From assembly GCA_963816795.1 (NCBI GenBank), contig CAWFLT010000017.1, positions 558,001 to 622,000 of the forward strand: a stretch of DNA of 64,000 nt. The letters are read 5' to 3'. Numbering within the stretch: position 1 is the first letter of the stretch; each line of letters begins with the position of its first letter. The notes below the pieces were generated by a model, which was not told the DNA's origin, did no database searches, and worked only from the letters and a program-made list of their open reading frames with translations. Source of the stretch: CAWFLT01 sp963816795. Its GTDB lineage: Bacteria > Acidobacteriota > Vicinamibacteria > Vicinamibacterales > SCN-69-37. The translations under genes and the position numbers were made by a program. Below, in pieces: positions 1-8,863 of this stretch.

Positions 1-337
1 GTGCTCGGTTTTCCGTGCGATCAGTTCGGCCACCAGGAACCTGGCACCGAGGAGGAGATCCAGCAGTTCTGCTCGCTCAACTACGACGTGACCTTTCCGA
101 TGTTCAGCAAGATCAAGGTCAACGGCGGCGACGCGCATCCCCTCTACAAGTTTCTCAAAGAGGAGAAGCCGGGCATCCTCGGGCTCGAGAGCATCAAATG
201 GAACTTCACGAAGTTTCTCGTCGACCGCGCCGGGACGGTCGTGAAGCGATACGGATCGCGCGACACGCCAGAGGAAATCGAGAAAGACGCTGGTTACGCT
301 GATCGCAGCCGATCCCAATCCCGAGGCTCATCGCTGA
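1..337 (+). CDS. Glutathione peroxidase, C-terminal part (5' end outside window)
   Basis: Thiol or glutathione-dependent peroxidase that reduces hydrogen peroxide and organic peroxides. The visible part opens with LGFPCDQFGHQEPG, the second conserved block of the family, and includes KWNFTKFLVDRAG with the Trp and Asn of the catalytic tetrad. The catalytic Cys and Gln lie upstream of the window. Read in one frame the protein runs to 357 with an unlikely Arg/Ser-rich tail. One extra base near 288-291 instead gives LVTLIAADPNPEAHR and a stop at 335-337, the kind of ending family members have. I therefore place the end at 337 and suspect a single-base insertion. The gene converges on the MFS gene and overlaps its 3' end. 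Confidence 0.88.
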
Positions 338-1628
338 TCGGCCGCAGGATCCGGTAGCTCACGACGATCATTGCGAGCAGGACGAGGATGGCGGCGCCTT
401 CGCCGACCAGCACGTGCAAGCCGCTGCGCTCGACCAGGAAGTACGTCGTCGCTGCCCAGAGCGCCGGGCCGGTGATCGCCGAGAAGCGGCCGACCATCCC
501 ATAGAGACCGTAGAATTCGCCGATGCGATCCGGCGGCGTCAGGCGGAGCATGTACGGCCGGTCGGCCGCCCAGGTGCCGGCCATCGCGATGCCCGCGAGG
601 CACGCGACGACGTACAGCCAGAAGACCGGCAGCGTGAGAAAGCCGATCATCGCGGCCAGCACGAACGTCCCCATCCAGAGCCAGAGCACCGCCGTGAGCG
701 TACGCTTCGGGCCGATCGCGTCTGTGACGCGGCCCCAGAGGATCCCGGCCGGGACGGCAAACAGGATCGCCGTGGCCATGACGATCAGGCGTTGCGTCGC
801 GGCTTGCTCCGACGACAGGCCGCCCGCCACCGACACGTGCATCGTGTAGAGGGCCATGAAGCCGATCACGGTGTTGATCGCGTCGGTGTAGAACACGCGG
901 CCGATGAGGAAGCGCGCCAGGCCCGGATACTGCTGGCTCGATCGGAGCGTGGCGATCGTCTCGGCCGTCGAATGGCGGATCACCGACCAGTTGAAGACAG
1001 GACCGCGCGCGGCGCGTGACCGCTCACGAACGACCAGAAAGCAGGGAATTGAGAGCACCGCGAAGGTGGCCGCGATCGCCAGGAAGAGCGGGCCGAACTG
1101 CGATGGCTGCGTGTAGGACGCTTCGGCGAACGCGAAGCCCATGGCGACCGCAACGAACGATCCGAGATAGCCGATGCCGACGCCGATGCCAGAGACCCTG
1201 CCGCGATTCTGCTCGGTCGTGACGTCCGGCAGGAGGGCGTCGTAGAACTGCAGGCCGGCCTGATACGCCGCGTTGGCGATGATGAACAGGACGGCGGAAA
1301 ACATGAAGGAGCCCTGGCCAAGAAAGCCCGTGGCCGCGACGCAAATGACGGTGCTCCAGATCAGGAACGGCATGCGCCTGCCGGCGCGATCGGTCATCGC
1401 GCCGAGCAGCGGTGACAGCACGAAGATGATGCCGTATGAGACGGCCTGGATCAGGCCGAACACACGATCGACGCGAGTTTCACCGACCGCCCGCTCGATG
1501 AAATGCGGAAAGAACAGGGAGATGATCCCCATCGAGAAGATCGTGTTGGCCAGGTCGTAAACGACCCAGGCGGCAACGGCACGAGTGGGGACGGCGCGAT
1601 CCTGACTGGGCACGGACCGGGCGTACAC
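294..1628 (-). CDS. MFS transporter, UMF1/Atg22-like
   Basis: Polytopic inner-membrane carrier of the major facilitator superfamily; substrate unknown. The opening AAWVVYDLANTIFSMGIISL resembles the first helix of the UMF1 (Atg22-like) group, and about twelve hydrophobic segments follow, with the usual loop motif DRAGRRMPF after helix 2. Several starts are possible: ATG at 1670, GTG at 1628 or GTG at 1613. I chose 1628 because 1670 would overlap the divergent SixA start. A much longer extension to 1958 only reads antisense through SixA and is rejected. It shares a very short divergent control region with the phosphatase gene. Confidence 0.82.
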   Translation of the reverse strand: MYARSVPSQDRAVPTRAVAAWVVYDLANTIFSMGIISLFFPHFIERAVGETRVDRVFGLIQAVSYGIIFVLSPLLGAMTDRAGRRMPFLIWSTVICVAATGFLGQGSFMFSAVLFIIANAAYQAGLQFYDALLPDVTTEQNRGRVSGIGVGIGYLGSFVAVAMGFAFAEASYTQPSQFGPLFLAIAATFAVLSIPCFLVVRERSRAARGPVFNWSVIRHSTAETIATLRSSQQYPGLARFLIGRVFYTDAINTVIGFMALYTMHVSVAGGLSSEQAATQRLIVMATAILFAVPAGILWGRVTDAIGPKRTLTAVLWLWMGTFVLAAMIGFLTLPVFWLYVVACLAGIAMAGTWAADRPYMLRLTPPDRIGEFYGLYGMVGRFSAITGPALWAATTYFLVERSGLHVLVGEGAAILVLLAMIVVSYRILRPISDEPRDWDRLRSA

Positions 1629-1649
1629 TATCGCAGAACGATACCAACC

Positions 1650-2117
1650 GTGAACGTCTTCCTTGTTCATCACGCTGACGCGGTAGGTCCCGACGTCGAT
1701 CCGCAGCGCCCGCTGTCGATGCTCGGCCGCAGGCAGGCCGACGCGCTGGCGGCTCAGCTGAAGGGCGCCGGCTGCGCGCCGGCGGTCATCTGGCATAGCG
1801 GCAAGTTGCGGGCGCGCCAGACCGCCGAGGCGATGCTGCGCGCGTGCAATCCCTTCGCCGAGTTCAAGATGATCCGCGGGCTGCGGCCGGACGATCCGCC
1901 CGACTGGGTGCGAGACCTGCTTGCCGGCGAGTCGCGCGACGTCATGCTCGTCGGCCACATGCCGAGCTTGCCGGCGATCGCCTCAGCGCTCGCGCGCGAG
2001 CCGCGCGCATTTCCGCTGCATGGAGCGATGGTGTTCGAGAGAACCGAGACCGGCTGGGCACCGCGCGGGACCTTCGAGAACACGGGATCAGAAGGGTTCA
2101 GCCTTCGAACTCCGTGA
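1650..2117 (+). CDS. SixA-type histidine phosphatase
   Basis: Small histidine-phosphatase-superfamily protein of about 155 residues, the size of SixA, which removes phosphate from phosphohistidine in signalling proteins. Start GTG at 1650 gives VNVFLVHHADAVG directly. Later blocks are IWHSGKLRARQTAE and MLVGHMPSLPAIA, which hold the second catalytic His. The classical RHG/RHA signature reads HHA here, so the active-site Arg is replaced by His. The rest of the fold is well kept, so it may be a subfamily trait rather than decay. It is divergent from the MFS gene. Confidence 0.85.
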   Translation: MNVFLVHHADAVGPDVDPQRPLSMLGRRQADALAAQLKGAGCAPAVIWHSGKLRARQTAEAMLRACNPFAEFKMIRGLRPDDPPDWVRDLLAGESRDVMLVGHMPSLPAIASALAREPRAFPLHGAMVFERTETGWAPRGTFENTGSEGFSLRTP

Positions 2118-2165
2118 GCCCCGTGCCTCTCCGTGGCCTCCGCGTTCGAAGTGTGAAATCTGCGT

Positions 2166-3173
2166 CTATCGTTCCAGATCTCTTTCGACCTGCACCGTGA
2201 GCGGCGCGGTGAGGCGAACCGTCAGCGGAGCGCCCGCGGCGATCGTGACTTCGTTCCGGCCGCCCGCGGCGACGGCGGCCGTGCCGCCGGCAGCGCCCGC
2301 CGTGCTCCCGATGACCGCGCCTTTCTTGCCGCCGATGACGGCGCCGAGAATGGCGCCGACGACCGCGCTCGCACCGACCTTCGACGCGGCGCCAGTCGTG
2401 GGCGACTCGCCGTCGCGGAAAATGGTCTCCGTCTGAATCGGCTGCCGCGAGTTCTCGCCGAGCACGAGCGTCGTGAATCGAATCCCGATCCGCGACCGTT
2501 CCTTGAACTTTCCGCCGCGTTCGACCGCGGTGACCGTGCCTTCGAGCAGCGCGCCTGCCGGAATCGCCGTGCGGCCGTCCACGGTCACGTCGCGCGAAAC
2601 TCGTGCGGTGACGCGATCCTCAACCTTCGCGGTTTCTGAAGAGACGGCGTTTTCGAAACGAATGCCGATCACCGCGTCGTCCTTGACGGTGATCTCCTCG
2701 AAGCGCGGTTTCGGCGGCGCCGGCGCCGGGGTCTCGATGGCCGGCGGCGGGGGCGGCGGAATCTCGGGCGCGGCCTGCGCGGGAGGCGTCACGGCGGTCG
2801 CCGGCGGAGTAGCCGGCGCGGGTGGAGGCGCCGACACGACAGGATCGACACGCGCGGGGGCCGCGGCAGCGGGGCGATTCGGCGTCTCGGCAGGCCGCGA
2901 CACGGCCGGCGCATCGGTCCGCGATCTGGCCTCGCGAGCGCCTGCTTTTCGCTCGGTCGGCTCATCAATTCGAGCAGCCGACGCTTCGACTGGAGGAGCC
3001 GGCGGTTCGACCGCGACCGACGTCCCCATCACCGCGGGGGGATTGGGGGCGACTGCCGGCTGAGTCGAGGTGCTGGCTTCGGGTCTCGTCCGGGACGCCA
3101 TGAAGCTGCCGGCGCCGGCCGCCACGACTGTGGCAGCGCCAATTGCGGCGACGACGAGGGACTTGGTGGTCAT
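2166..3173 (-). CDS. Exported protein with Pro/Ala-rich linker and glycine-zipper tail
   Basis: Unknown function. Start ATG at 3173 gives MTTKSLVVAAIG, a hydrophobic N-terminal segment (signal peptide or anchor). Residues about 30-170 are a Pro/Ala-rich low-complexity spacer that probably crosses the periplasm. The C-terminal region has a beta-rich domain (GIRFENAVSSETAKVEDRV onward) and a Gly-rich stretch, AILGAVIGGKKGAVIGS, typical of glycine zippers inserted in membranes. The C-terminal half is clearly homologous to the lipoprotein at 17707-18504, which has the same VSSET..AED and IIGGKKGAA blocks, so the two are paralogs. The longer frame upstream of 3173 lacks any signal and is not favoured. 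Confidence 0.8.
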   Translation of the reverse strand: MTTKSLVVAAIGAATVVAAGAGSFMASRTRPEASTSTQPAVAPNPPAVMGTSVAVEPPAPPVEASAARIDEPTERKAGAREARSRTDAPAVSRPAETPNRPAAAAPARVDPVVSAPPPAPATPPATAVTPPAQAAPEIPPPPPPAIETPAPAPPKPRFEEITVKDDAVIGIRFENAVSSETAKVEDRVTARVSRDVTVDGRTAIPAGALLEGTVTAVERGGKFKERSRIGIRFTTLVLGENSRQPIQTETIFRDGESPTTGAASKVGASAVVGAILGAVIGGKKGAVIGSTAGAAGGTAAVAAGGRNEVTIAAGAPLTVRLTAPLTVQVERDLER

Positions 3174-3350
3174 CACACTGCCTGAAAGAGCAAGGGCCGT
3201 ACCGTACCCCACGGGGCCAGTTTCGTCAGGTTTTGCGCCGATCGCTGGCCGGAGAGGACACTGGCGCGTCACCCACCGGCCACACAATTAATGATACGCT
3301 CGGTTTCCCGACGGCATTCCCCGGCACCTGCGTTGCAGGAGAGGTCGCTT

Positions 3351-3950
3351 ATGCGTCAGTGCCTTCGCGTCTTGCTCGCGGCGATTCTACTCCTTGGTCC
3401 GGTTTCCGCAGCCAGCGCCGCCACGATCCAGGACCTCGTCAAACTGAAGGCCGCCGGTCTCAGCGACGACATCCTGATCGCGCTCATCGAAAGCGATGGC
3501 TCGGTGTTCCAGCTCAAGGCCGACGACGTCATTTCGCTGAAGAAGCAGGGTCTCAGCGAGAAGGTCATCATGGCGATGCTGGTGACCGCCACCAAACGGC
3601 CAGCCGCGCCGTCAGCCACTCCGCTGGCGACTCGAACGCAGGCGGCGGCCGACATGCCCGTCGTGCGTCAGCCCGATCCTCAAGTGTTTACCGATCCGTA
3701 TCAGGCCGAGAGCGCGACACAGGTCGTCGTGCCGCAGCCCACCTCGCCGGTGGTGATCAACATCACGCAAACCGTCGAACAGAAGGTCGAGGCGCCGACT
3801 GAGCGGCAGTACTCACCGATGTATGCGACCTGGCCGGTCTATTACGTCGGCGCTCCGGTCGTGGTCCGTCCCACAACGTTGCCGAAGGAACCGATCTACT
3901 GGGGATTTGGCGCACAGCGGCGTCCCGGCACGTGGAAAGACAAGGACTAG
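3351..3950 (+). CDS. Hypothetical exported protein
   Basis: Unknown function. Start ATG at 3351 follows a strong GGAGAGG ribosome site and gives MRQCLRVLLAAILLLGPVSA, a clear signal peptide. The mature N-terminus carries two similar short helices, LVKLKAAGLSDDILIALIE and VISLKKQGLSEKVIMAMLV, a helical-hairpin repeat seen in other acidobacterial exported proteins. A Thr/Gln/Pro-rich region follows and the C-terminus is Tyr/Trp/Pro-rich. Only a few bases separate it from thiO, so the two may be cotranscribed. Confidence 0.78.
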   Translation: MRQCLRVLLAAILLLGPVSAASAATIQDLVKLKAAGLSDDILIALIESDGSVFQLKADDVISLKKQGLSEKVIMAMLVTATKRPAAPSATPLATRTQAAADMPVVRQPDPQVFTDPYQAESATQVVVPQPTSPVVINITQTVEQKVEAPTERQYSPMYATWPVYYVGAPVVVRPTTLPKEPIYWGFGAQRRPGTWKDKD

Positions 3951-3960
3951 CTCACCTCAC

Positions 3961-5079
3961 TTGCGGATCGCCAACGGGCTAGTCATTGGGTCCGGCGTCA
4001 TCGGCCTTGCGGTGGCCGATGCTCTCGCCAGACGCAGCGTCAACGTTACGGTCATTGACACGCGAGCGCCAGGCGGCGGCGCGTCGCAAGCGTCTGCAGG
4101 TATTCTCGCGCCCTACACCGAAGCGGATGACGGCTCTCCGCTCCTGGGTCTCGCCGCGCGCAGTCTTTCATTGTTCGACGAGTTCATTCGGTCGGCCACT
4201 CACGGGAGTGGCCGTCAGATCGACTACGCGCGCTCGGGCACACTCGAAGTCGCTTTCGACGAGCACGAGAGCCAGCGGCTGAAAGAGTCCACGACGTGGC
4301 TCGCCGGACGCGGCGTCGCCAGCGAATGGCTCGAGGCGTCGTCTCTCCGGAGTGCGGAACCTGCGGTAGCGCCGGATGCGCTCGGCGGGTTGATGATTCC
4401 CGCACACGGATTCGTCGGCGTGTCATCGCTGATCACGGCGCTGGTCAACAGCGCGCGGCGTGCCGGCGCCATGTTCGTCACGCCAGCTGAAGCAGTCCGG
4501 CTCGTGCCGGACGCCGACGGCGTCGACGTGCGCATCGGGGATCGCCACCTGCGAGCGGAGGCGGTGGTCATCGCCGCGGGCAGTTGGTCGCGGCGCCTTC
4601 GCATCGACGGCATCGCGGCGCTCCCCGTGCGGCCTGTTCGCGGGCAACTGCTTCAGCTCCGCTGGTCCAGCACCACGCCGCAGCCGTCGCGCGTCGCGTG
4701 GGGACCGGGGTGCTACGCCGTGCCCTGGCCGGATGGTTCACTGCTCGTCGGCGCCACCGTTGAGGACGTCGGCTTCGACGAATCCACGACGGCGGAAGGC
4801 GTGCGCATGCTGGCCGACGCCGCCGCCCGCCTGTTGCCCGCGACGCGGACGGCGACGTTCGTCGAGGCCCGCGCGGGCCTCCGTCCCGCGACGCCGGACG
4901 GCCTTCCGGCGATCGGCCCCTTCCGTTCCGCGCCACGCATCGTCGCCGCGACCGGCCACTACCGCAACGGCATTCTCCTGGCGCCGCTCACGGCAGAGAT
5001 CGTCGCGAACTATCTCGTCGATGGGGTGAGCGATCAGGTGTTTGAAGTGACGACGCCGGACAGGTTTGGTGATTCTTGA
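3961..5079 (+). CDS. thiO: Glycine oxidase / FAD-dependent amine oxidase (ThiO-like)
   Basis: FAD enzyme of the DAO family. ThiO oxidises glycine to iminoacetate for thiazole synthesis in the thiamine pathway, though related enzymes act on other amino acids. The N-terminus LVIGSGVIGLAVADALA is the dinucleotide-binding GxGxxG fold. The family C-terminal block is present: GLRPATPDGLPAIGP, then ATGHYRNGILLAPLTA. The length, about 372 residues, is normal. The start is TTG at 3961, eleven bases after the previous stop; no other start lies close to the Rossmann strand. No other thiamine genes are in the window, so the exact substrate is inferred. Confidence 0.82.
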   Translation: MRIANGLVIGSGVIGLAVADALARRSVNVTVIDTRAPGGGASQASAGILAPYTEADDGSPLLGLAARSLSLFDEFIRSATHGSGRQIDYARSGTLEVAFDEHESQRLKESTTWLAGRGVASEWLEASSLRSAEPAVAPDALGGLMIPAHGFVGVSSLITALVNSARRAGAMFVTPAEAVRLVPDADGVDVRIGDRHLRAEAVVIAAGSWSRRLRIDGIAALPVRPVRGQLLQLRWSSTTPQPSRVAWGPGCYAVPWPDGSLLVGATVEDVGFDESTTAEGVRMLADAAARLLPATRTATFVEARAGLRPATPDGLPAIGPFRSAPRIVAATGHYRNGILLAPLTAEIVANYLVDGVSDQVFEVTTPDRFGDS

Positions 5080-5252
5080 GGTCCGGAGTGAAGTGCCCAC
5101 GAAGTCCAGAGTGGAAGGCACGGAAGTTCGGAGTGAAACGCGCGAGGTAGTGAACGCGATGTCAGAGCGGCTCTGCGCCGAGACCTCGAGCACACCGCCT
5201 CGCGCGACCGGACTCAAGCGCTTTACCCAGGACTTCGAGTGCCTCCGGACCT
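5080..5252. repeat. Intergenic stretch with GTCCGGAGTGAAG-like short repeats
   Basis: Between thiO and the carbinolamine dehydratase gene there are imperfect copies of GTCCGGAGTGAAG spaced by CACGAAGTCC-like units (about 5080-5140), then unremarkable sequence. It belongs to the class of short-period purine-rich repeats seen elsewhere between genes here. No open frame with coding features was seen. Confidence 0.5.
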
Positions 5253-5264
5253 TAGAATTGCGCG
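5253..5264 (+). promoter_or_regulatory. Leaderless-type promoter -10 (TAGAAT)
   Basis: TAGAAT at 5253-5258 lies six bases before the ATG at 5265, with no Shine-Dalgarno between. Transcription would start at or next to the start codon, so the message is probably leaderless. No good -35 is evident. Confidence 0.55.
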
Positions 5265-5579
5265 ATGTCCAAACTCTCCGACCAGGAAATCACGACTCGG
5301 TTGTCGGAGCGCGCCGGTTGGCGGCGTGACGGCGACGCGCTCGTGCGGAAGTTCACCTTCGCGTCGTTCGCCGACGCCATCGCGTTCGTGACGCGTCTGG
5401 CGTTCGAGGCGGAGTCGGCGGACCATCATCCCGACTTGCTCGTCAACTTCCGCCGAGTCACCGTGACCTGGAGCACCCACAGCGCGGGCGGGATCACGGC
5501 AAAGGACTTTGACGGCGCCGCACAATCGGACACGATTGCGAACCAAACTCGGCGCAGCAGGCCTACTAGATGCGCCTGA
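5265..5579 (+). CDS. phhB: Pterin-4a-carbinolamine dehydratase
   Basis: Dehydratase that regenerates quinonoid dihydrobiopterin after aromatic amino-acid hydroxylation; it can also have a DCoH-like or moonlighting role. The protein is about 104 residues and contains ESADHHPDLLVNFRRVTVTWSTH, whose paired His residues in HHPD form the catalytic site, followed by GGITAKDFD. No phenylalanine hydroxylase gene is in the window. The end overlaps the MerR gene by ten bases, so the two are likely coupled. The last 15 residues are a family-atypical basic tail. Confidence 0.88.
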   Translation: MSKLSDQEITTRLSERAGWRRDGDALVRKFTFASFADAIAFVTRLAFEAESADHHPDLLVNFRRVTVTWSTHSAGGITAKDFDGAAQSDTIANQTRRSRPTRCA

Positions 5580-6049
5580 AAACAAGTTATAGCGCTCGTG
5601 AAGTCGCGGGCTTGACGGGGTTGACGGCCCGGCAGCTCCAAGGCTGGGATGCCAGCCGCATCTTCCAGCCGGCGATCGCGCCGCGACGGACGACGTCCGG
5701 CGGCTTCACCGAGCGCCGGTACACGCCGGTCGACGTGCTCGAACTGGTCGCGCTGGCGGAGTTGCGGCGGCGGGGGTTCACGCCCGCCGCGCTGCGGCAG
5801 ATGATGGACGCGTTGCGCGACTACTTTCGCCGCCGCCTTTCCGAGACGCTGGACGACGCCGGCGACTTGCGTCTGCTGACCGATGGCGAGGGTCTCTTCC
5901 TGCGGACGCGCCAGGGCCACATCTTCGACCTGCTGGTGGATCCGACCCAGCCCCTGGTCACCGGCGACGGTCTTCCCCTGGCGCCGGTCACTGGGCGGGC
6001 ACGTACGCGACGCCGGCGTAAAGCTGCAGTCCGGCCGGTCCGGCCCTGA
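5570..6049 (+). CDS. MerR-family transcriptional regulator
   Basis: DNA-binding regulator. Residues 7-35 (YSAREVAGLTGLTARQLQGW) form the MerR-type helix-turn-helix, followed by the wing RRTTSGGFTERRYTPVDVLEL and helix RRRGFTPAALRQMMDALR. The C-terminal half is short, with no visible metal-binding Cys cluster, so the effector is unknown. The end is Arg-rich (TRRRRKAAVRPVRP). It overlaps the upstream dehydratase by ten bases and precedes a secreted peptidase by about 50 bases. Confidence 0.8.
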   Translation: MRLKTSYSAREVAGLTGLTARQLQGWDASRIFQPAIAPRRTTSGGFTERRYTPVDVLELVALAELRRRGFTPAALRQMMDALRDYFRRRLSETLDDAGDLRLLTDGEGLFLRTRQGHIFDLLVDPTQPLVTGDGLPLAPVTGRARTRRRRKAAVRPVRP

Positions 6050-6098
6050 TCGCCGCCGTTGCAGCCGGCCGCGCGGCAGTCCATCATCTGATCCCATC

Positions 6099-8810
6099 AT
6101 GCGACTTCTGGCCAGGCTGATCCCCACCTTGCTCCTTGTCGTTCCTGCCGTGCTGCCGGCGCAGGCCCCGGTGATTCCGGCACCAGCCGCCGTGTTCGGC
6201 TTCGAGCCCGGCGCCGACTTCAAACTCGCGAACTACGACCAGGTCATCAAGTACTACGAGCGGGTCGACGCCGCGAGCGATCGCGTGATGCTCGTGCCGG
6301 CCGGCAAATCCACGCAAGGCCGGACGTTCTACTTCGCGCTGGTGTCGTCACCCGCCAACCTCGCGCGTATCGATCGGCATCGTGAAATCGCCCGACGTCT
6401 CGCGCGCCCGGCCGGCCTGACCGACGCGGAGGCGCGCAAGCTGGCGCTCGAAGGCAAGGCCTTCGTGCATATCGACGGCGGGTTGCACTCTTCCGAAGTC
6501 GCGGGACCGCAACACACGCCGCTCCTGCTCTACAACATCCTCCGCAAGGCCAGCGAACCGGAAATGGCGGCCATTCTCGACAACGTGATCCTCATGCTCT
6601 GGCCGACGATCAATCCCGACGGCCATCAGATGGTGGCGGACTGGCAGATGCCGAGGTTCGGCACGCCGGACGCGAGCGCGCCGATGCCGAATCTCTATCA
6701 GGAGTACGTCGGCCACGACAACAACCGCGACGCCTACATGTTGAACATGATCGAATCACGTGTCATGGAACACGCGTGGCGTCAGTGGGAGCCGAACATC
6801 GTGTACGTCCACCATCAGTCGGCGCCGTTTCCGACGCGCATCTGGCTGCCGCCGTTCGCGGAGCCGATCGCGACGCACGCGCCGTATCTGATGTCGCGTG
6901 AAGTGAACATGATCGGCATGGCAATCGCCAAGCGGCTCGAGGAAGAGGGCAAGGTCGGGGCCACCCACATGGGCACCGGCTACGACGCGTGGTATCCCGG
7001 GTACATCGACTATCTGCCCGTGTTCAAGAACATCCCCGCGTTCTGGACCGAGACCCAGGGCAACGGCGCCGCGCCGCGCGAGACCGATCCCGCCACGATC
7101 GCGCCAAACATGCGCCGCCCACAGGCGCTGTACGCCAGCCCGTGGCTCGGCGGGACCTGGCGGCTGCGCGATGCGGTCGAATACATGCAGACGGCATCGC
7201 TGGCGACACTCGACTACGCGGCACGCTACAAGAACACGCTGCTCTACAACCGGTATCTCTCGGGGAAGAATCAGATCGCCAAGGGCCGCACCGAAGCGCC
7301 TTACGCGTATTTCATTCCGCAGGATCAGCGGGATCCTGTCGCCGCCGTGGAGATGCTGCGGCGCCTCGCGTTTGGCGGGCTCCGCGTGTCGCAACTGAAC
7401 GCGCCGGTCACCATCGACGGCACGACGCTGGCTGCCGGCACCTGGGTGATTCCCGCCGACCAGGAGTTCGGCGCGCTCGCGCGCGAGGTGCTCGACGTCC
7501 AGAAGTACCCGGAGATTCGCGAGTCACCGAATGGCCCGCTCGACACGCCCTACGACGCGGCCGGCTGGACGCTGCCGCTTTCGATGGGCGTCCGGACCAT
7601 CGCGGCAACCACTCCGCTCACCGACGAGATCCGATCGAAGCTGCGGCCGCTCGGGCGCCAGCCGGCGCCGGGCGCGCCGATGACGCCCTACAACATGTCG
7701 GTGTCGGCCGACGTGGCGGCGTTCGACAGCGCACCCGGCATTGGCTTCGACAGCGATCCGGTGGCGCGCGCGATCGTGCCGCCGGCCGGCCGGATCACCG
7801 GCAGCGGACCGTCACTCGCCGTCAACCCGGCTGAGAACAACGCGTTCAAGGCGATCAATCGCGCCTGGAAGGCCGGCGCGTCTGTTGCGTATCACGCCGG
7901 ATCCGGCGCCGCAGGAGGCCGGTACGTGATCTCCGGCCTGTCGGCGTCGGCGCAATCCGATCTCGTCAAGTCGCTCGCGCTCAGTGCCGAGCATGCCGAC
8001 GCGCCCGCCGTCGTGAAGGCCGAGCGCCCGCGCATCGGCCTGCTGCTCGGCAATACCAGCATGGACGAGGGCTGGACGCGGTGGGTCTTCGATCAGTACG
8101 AGTTCGAGTATTCGCGAATCTCCGGCGCCGACGTGCAGGCCGGAGCACTGCGCGAAAAGATCGACGTCCTGGTGCTGGCTGACGACGCGCGTGTGCTCGA
8201 GGGTGGGGGAGGACGAGGTGGCCGGGGTGCTGGCGGACCACCGGCGGCGGCTGGGGGCGCGGGTGCCGGCGGCGCATTCAGGCCGCCTGGAGGCCGAGGC
8301 CAGGAGGCGCCCCAGGACCTGACCGCGGCCAACGAGGCGCGCGTGCGTGCGATCGACGAGTTCGTCCGCGCCGGCGGCACGCTCGTCTGCTTCAATCGCA
8401 GCAGCAACTTTGCCATCGATCAACTCAAACTGCCGGTCAAGAACGTCGTCGCCGGTCTCACCCGGCAACAGTTCTTCGTCGGCGGCTCGTTGCTGACCGT
8501 CTTGACCGATCCCGCGCAGCGAGTGATGTCCGGCATGCCGGATCGCGCCGCCGTGTACTACGACAGCGGACCCGTGTTCGAAACTGGCGAGGGCTTCACG
8601 GGAAAAGTTCTCGCGCGCTATCCGGAGAACGAGTCACCGCTCGCGTCCGGCTTCCTGCAGGGTGAAAAACTGATCCAGGGCAAGGCCGCCGCGCTCGAGG
8701 TCGAAGTCGGCACCGGGCGCGTCGTGCTGCTCGGCTTCCGTCCGCAATGGCGAGGCCAGCCGTTCGGGACGTTCCGGATCATCTTCAACGCGATCAACCA
8801 CGGTCGATAG
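6099..8810 (+). CDS. Secreted M14-family zinc carboxypeptidase
   Basis: Large secreted metallopeptidase of 903 residues. ATG at 6099 gives MRLLARLIPTLLLVVPAVLP, a signal peptide ending near AQA. The zinc-binding HxxE lies at H130 and E133 (IDGGLHSSEVAG), and WPTINPDGHQM and GHDNNRDAYM follow as in M14 enzymes acting on peptides. The C-terminal half, about residues 620-900, includes RIGLLLGNTSMDEGWTRWV and resembles a class I glutamine-amidotransferase-like or ThuA-like fold, interrupted by a Gly/Ala-rich loop (about 8205-8300). This two-domain layout recurs in Acidobacteriota and Gemmatimonadota. It probably degrades peptides outside the cytoplasm. Confidence 0.87.
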   Translation: MRLLARLIPTLLLVVPAVLPAQAPVIPAPAAVFGFEPGADFKLANYDQVIKYYERVDAASDRVMLVPAGKSTQGRTFYFALVSSPANLARIDRHREIARRLARPAGLTDAEARKLALEGKAFVHIDGGLHSSEVAGPQHTPLLLYNILRKASEPEMAAILDNVILMLWPTINPDGHQMVADWQMPRFGTPDASAPMPNLYQEYVGHDNNRDAYMLNMIESRVMEHAWRQWEPNIVYVHHQSAPFPTRIWLPPFAEPIATHAPYLMSREVNMIGMAIAKRLEEEGKVGATHMGTGYDAWYPGYIDYLPVFKNIPAFWTETQGNGAAPRETDPATIAPNMRRPQALYASPWLGGTWRLRDAVEYMQTASLATLDYAARYKNTLLYNRYLSGKNQIAKGRTEAPYAYFIPQDQRDPVAAVEMLRRLAFGGLRVSQLNAPVTIDGTTLAAGTWVIPADQEFGALAREVLDVQKYPEIRESPNGPLDTPYDAAGWTLPLSMGVRTIAATTPLTDEIRSKLRPLGRQPAPGAPMTPYNMSVSADVAAFDSAPGIGFDSDPVARAIVPPAGRITGSGPSLAVNPAENNAFKAINRAWKAGASVAYHAGSGAAGGRYVISGLSASAQSDLVKSLALSAEHADAPAVVKAERPRIGLLLGNTSMDEGWTRWVFDQYEFEYSRISGADVQAGALREKIDVLVLADDARVLEGGGGRGGRGAGGPPAAAGGAGAGGAFRPPGGRGQEAPQDLTAANEARVRAIDEFVRAGGTLVCFNRSSNFAIDQLKLPVKNVVAGLTRQQFFVGGSLLTVLTDPAQRVMSGMPDRAAVYYDSGPVFETGEGFTGKVLARYPENESPLASGFLQGEKLIQGKAAALEVEVGTGRVVLLGFRPQWRGQPFGTFRIIFNAINHGR

Positions 8811-8814
8811 GAGT

Positions 8815-8860
8815 TCGTGCGTTCACCACGAAGCGCACGAAGCACACGAAGGAGCCAAGG
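8815..8860 (+). repeat. CACGAAG short-period repeat carrying a ribosome site
   Basis: Three near-copies of CACGAAG with spacers (CACGAAGCGCACGAAGCACA and so on) fill the gap between the M14 gene and the next gene. The last copy reads ACACGAAGGAGCC, so its AAGGAG also serves as the Shine-Dalgarno for the TTG start at 8864. The same repeat class is at 17590-17625. Confidence 0.6.
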
Positions 8861-8863
8861 TTC

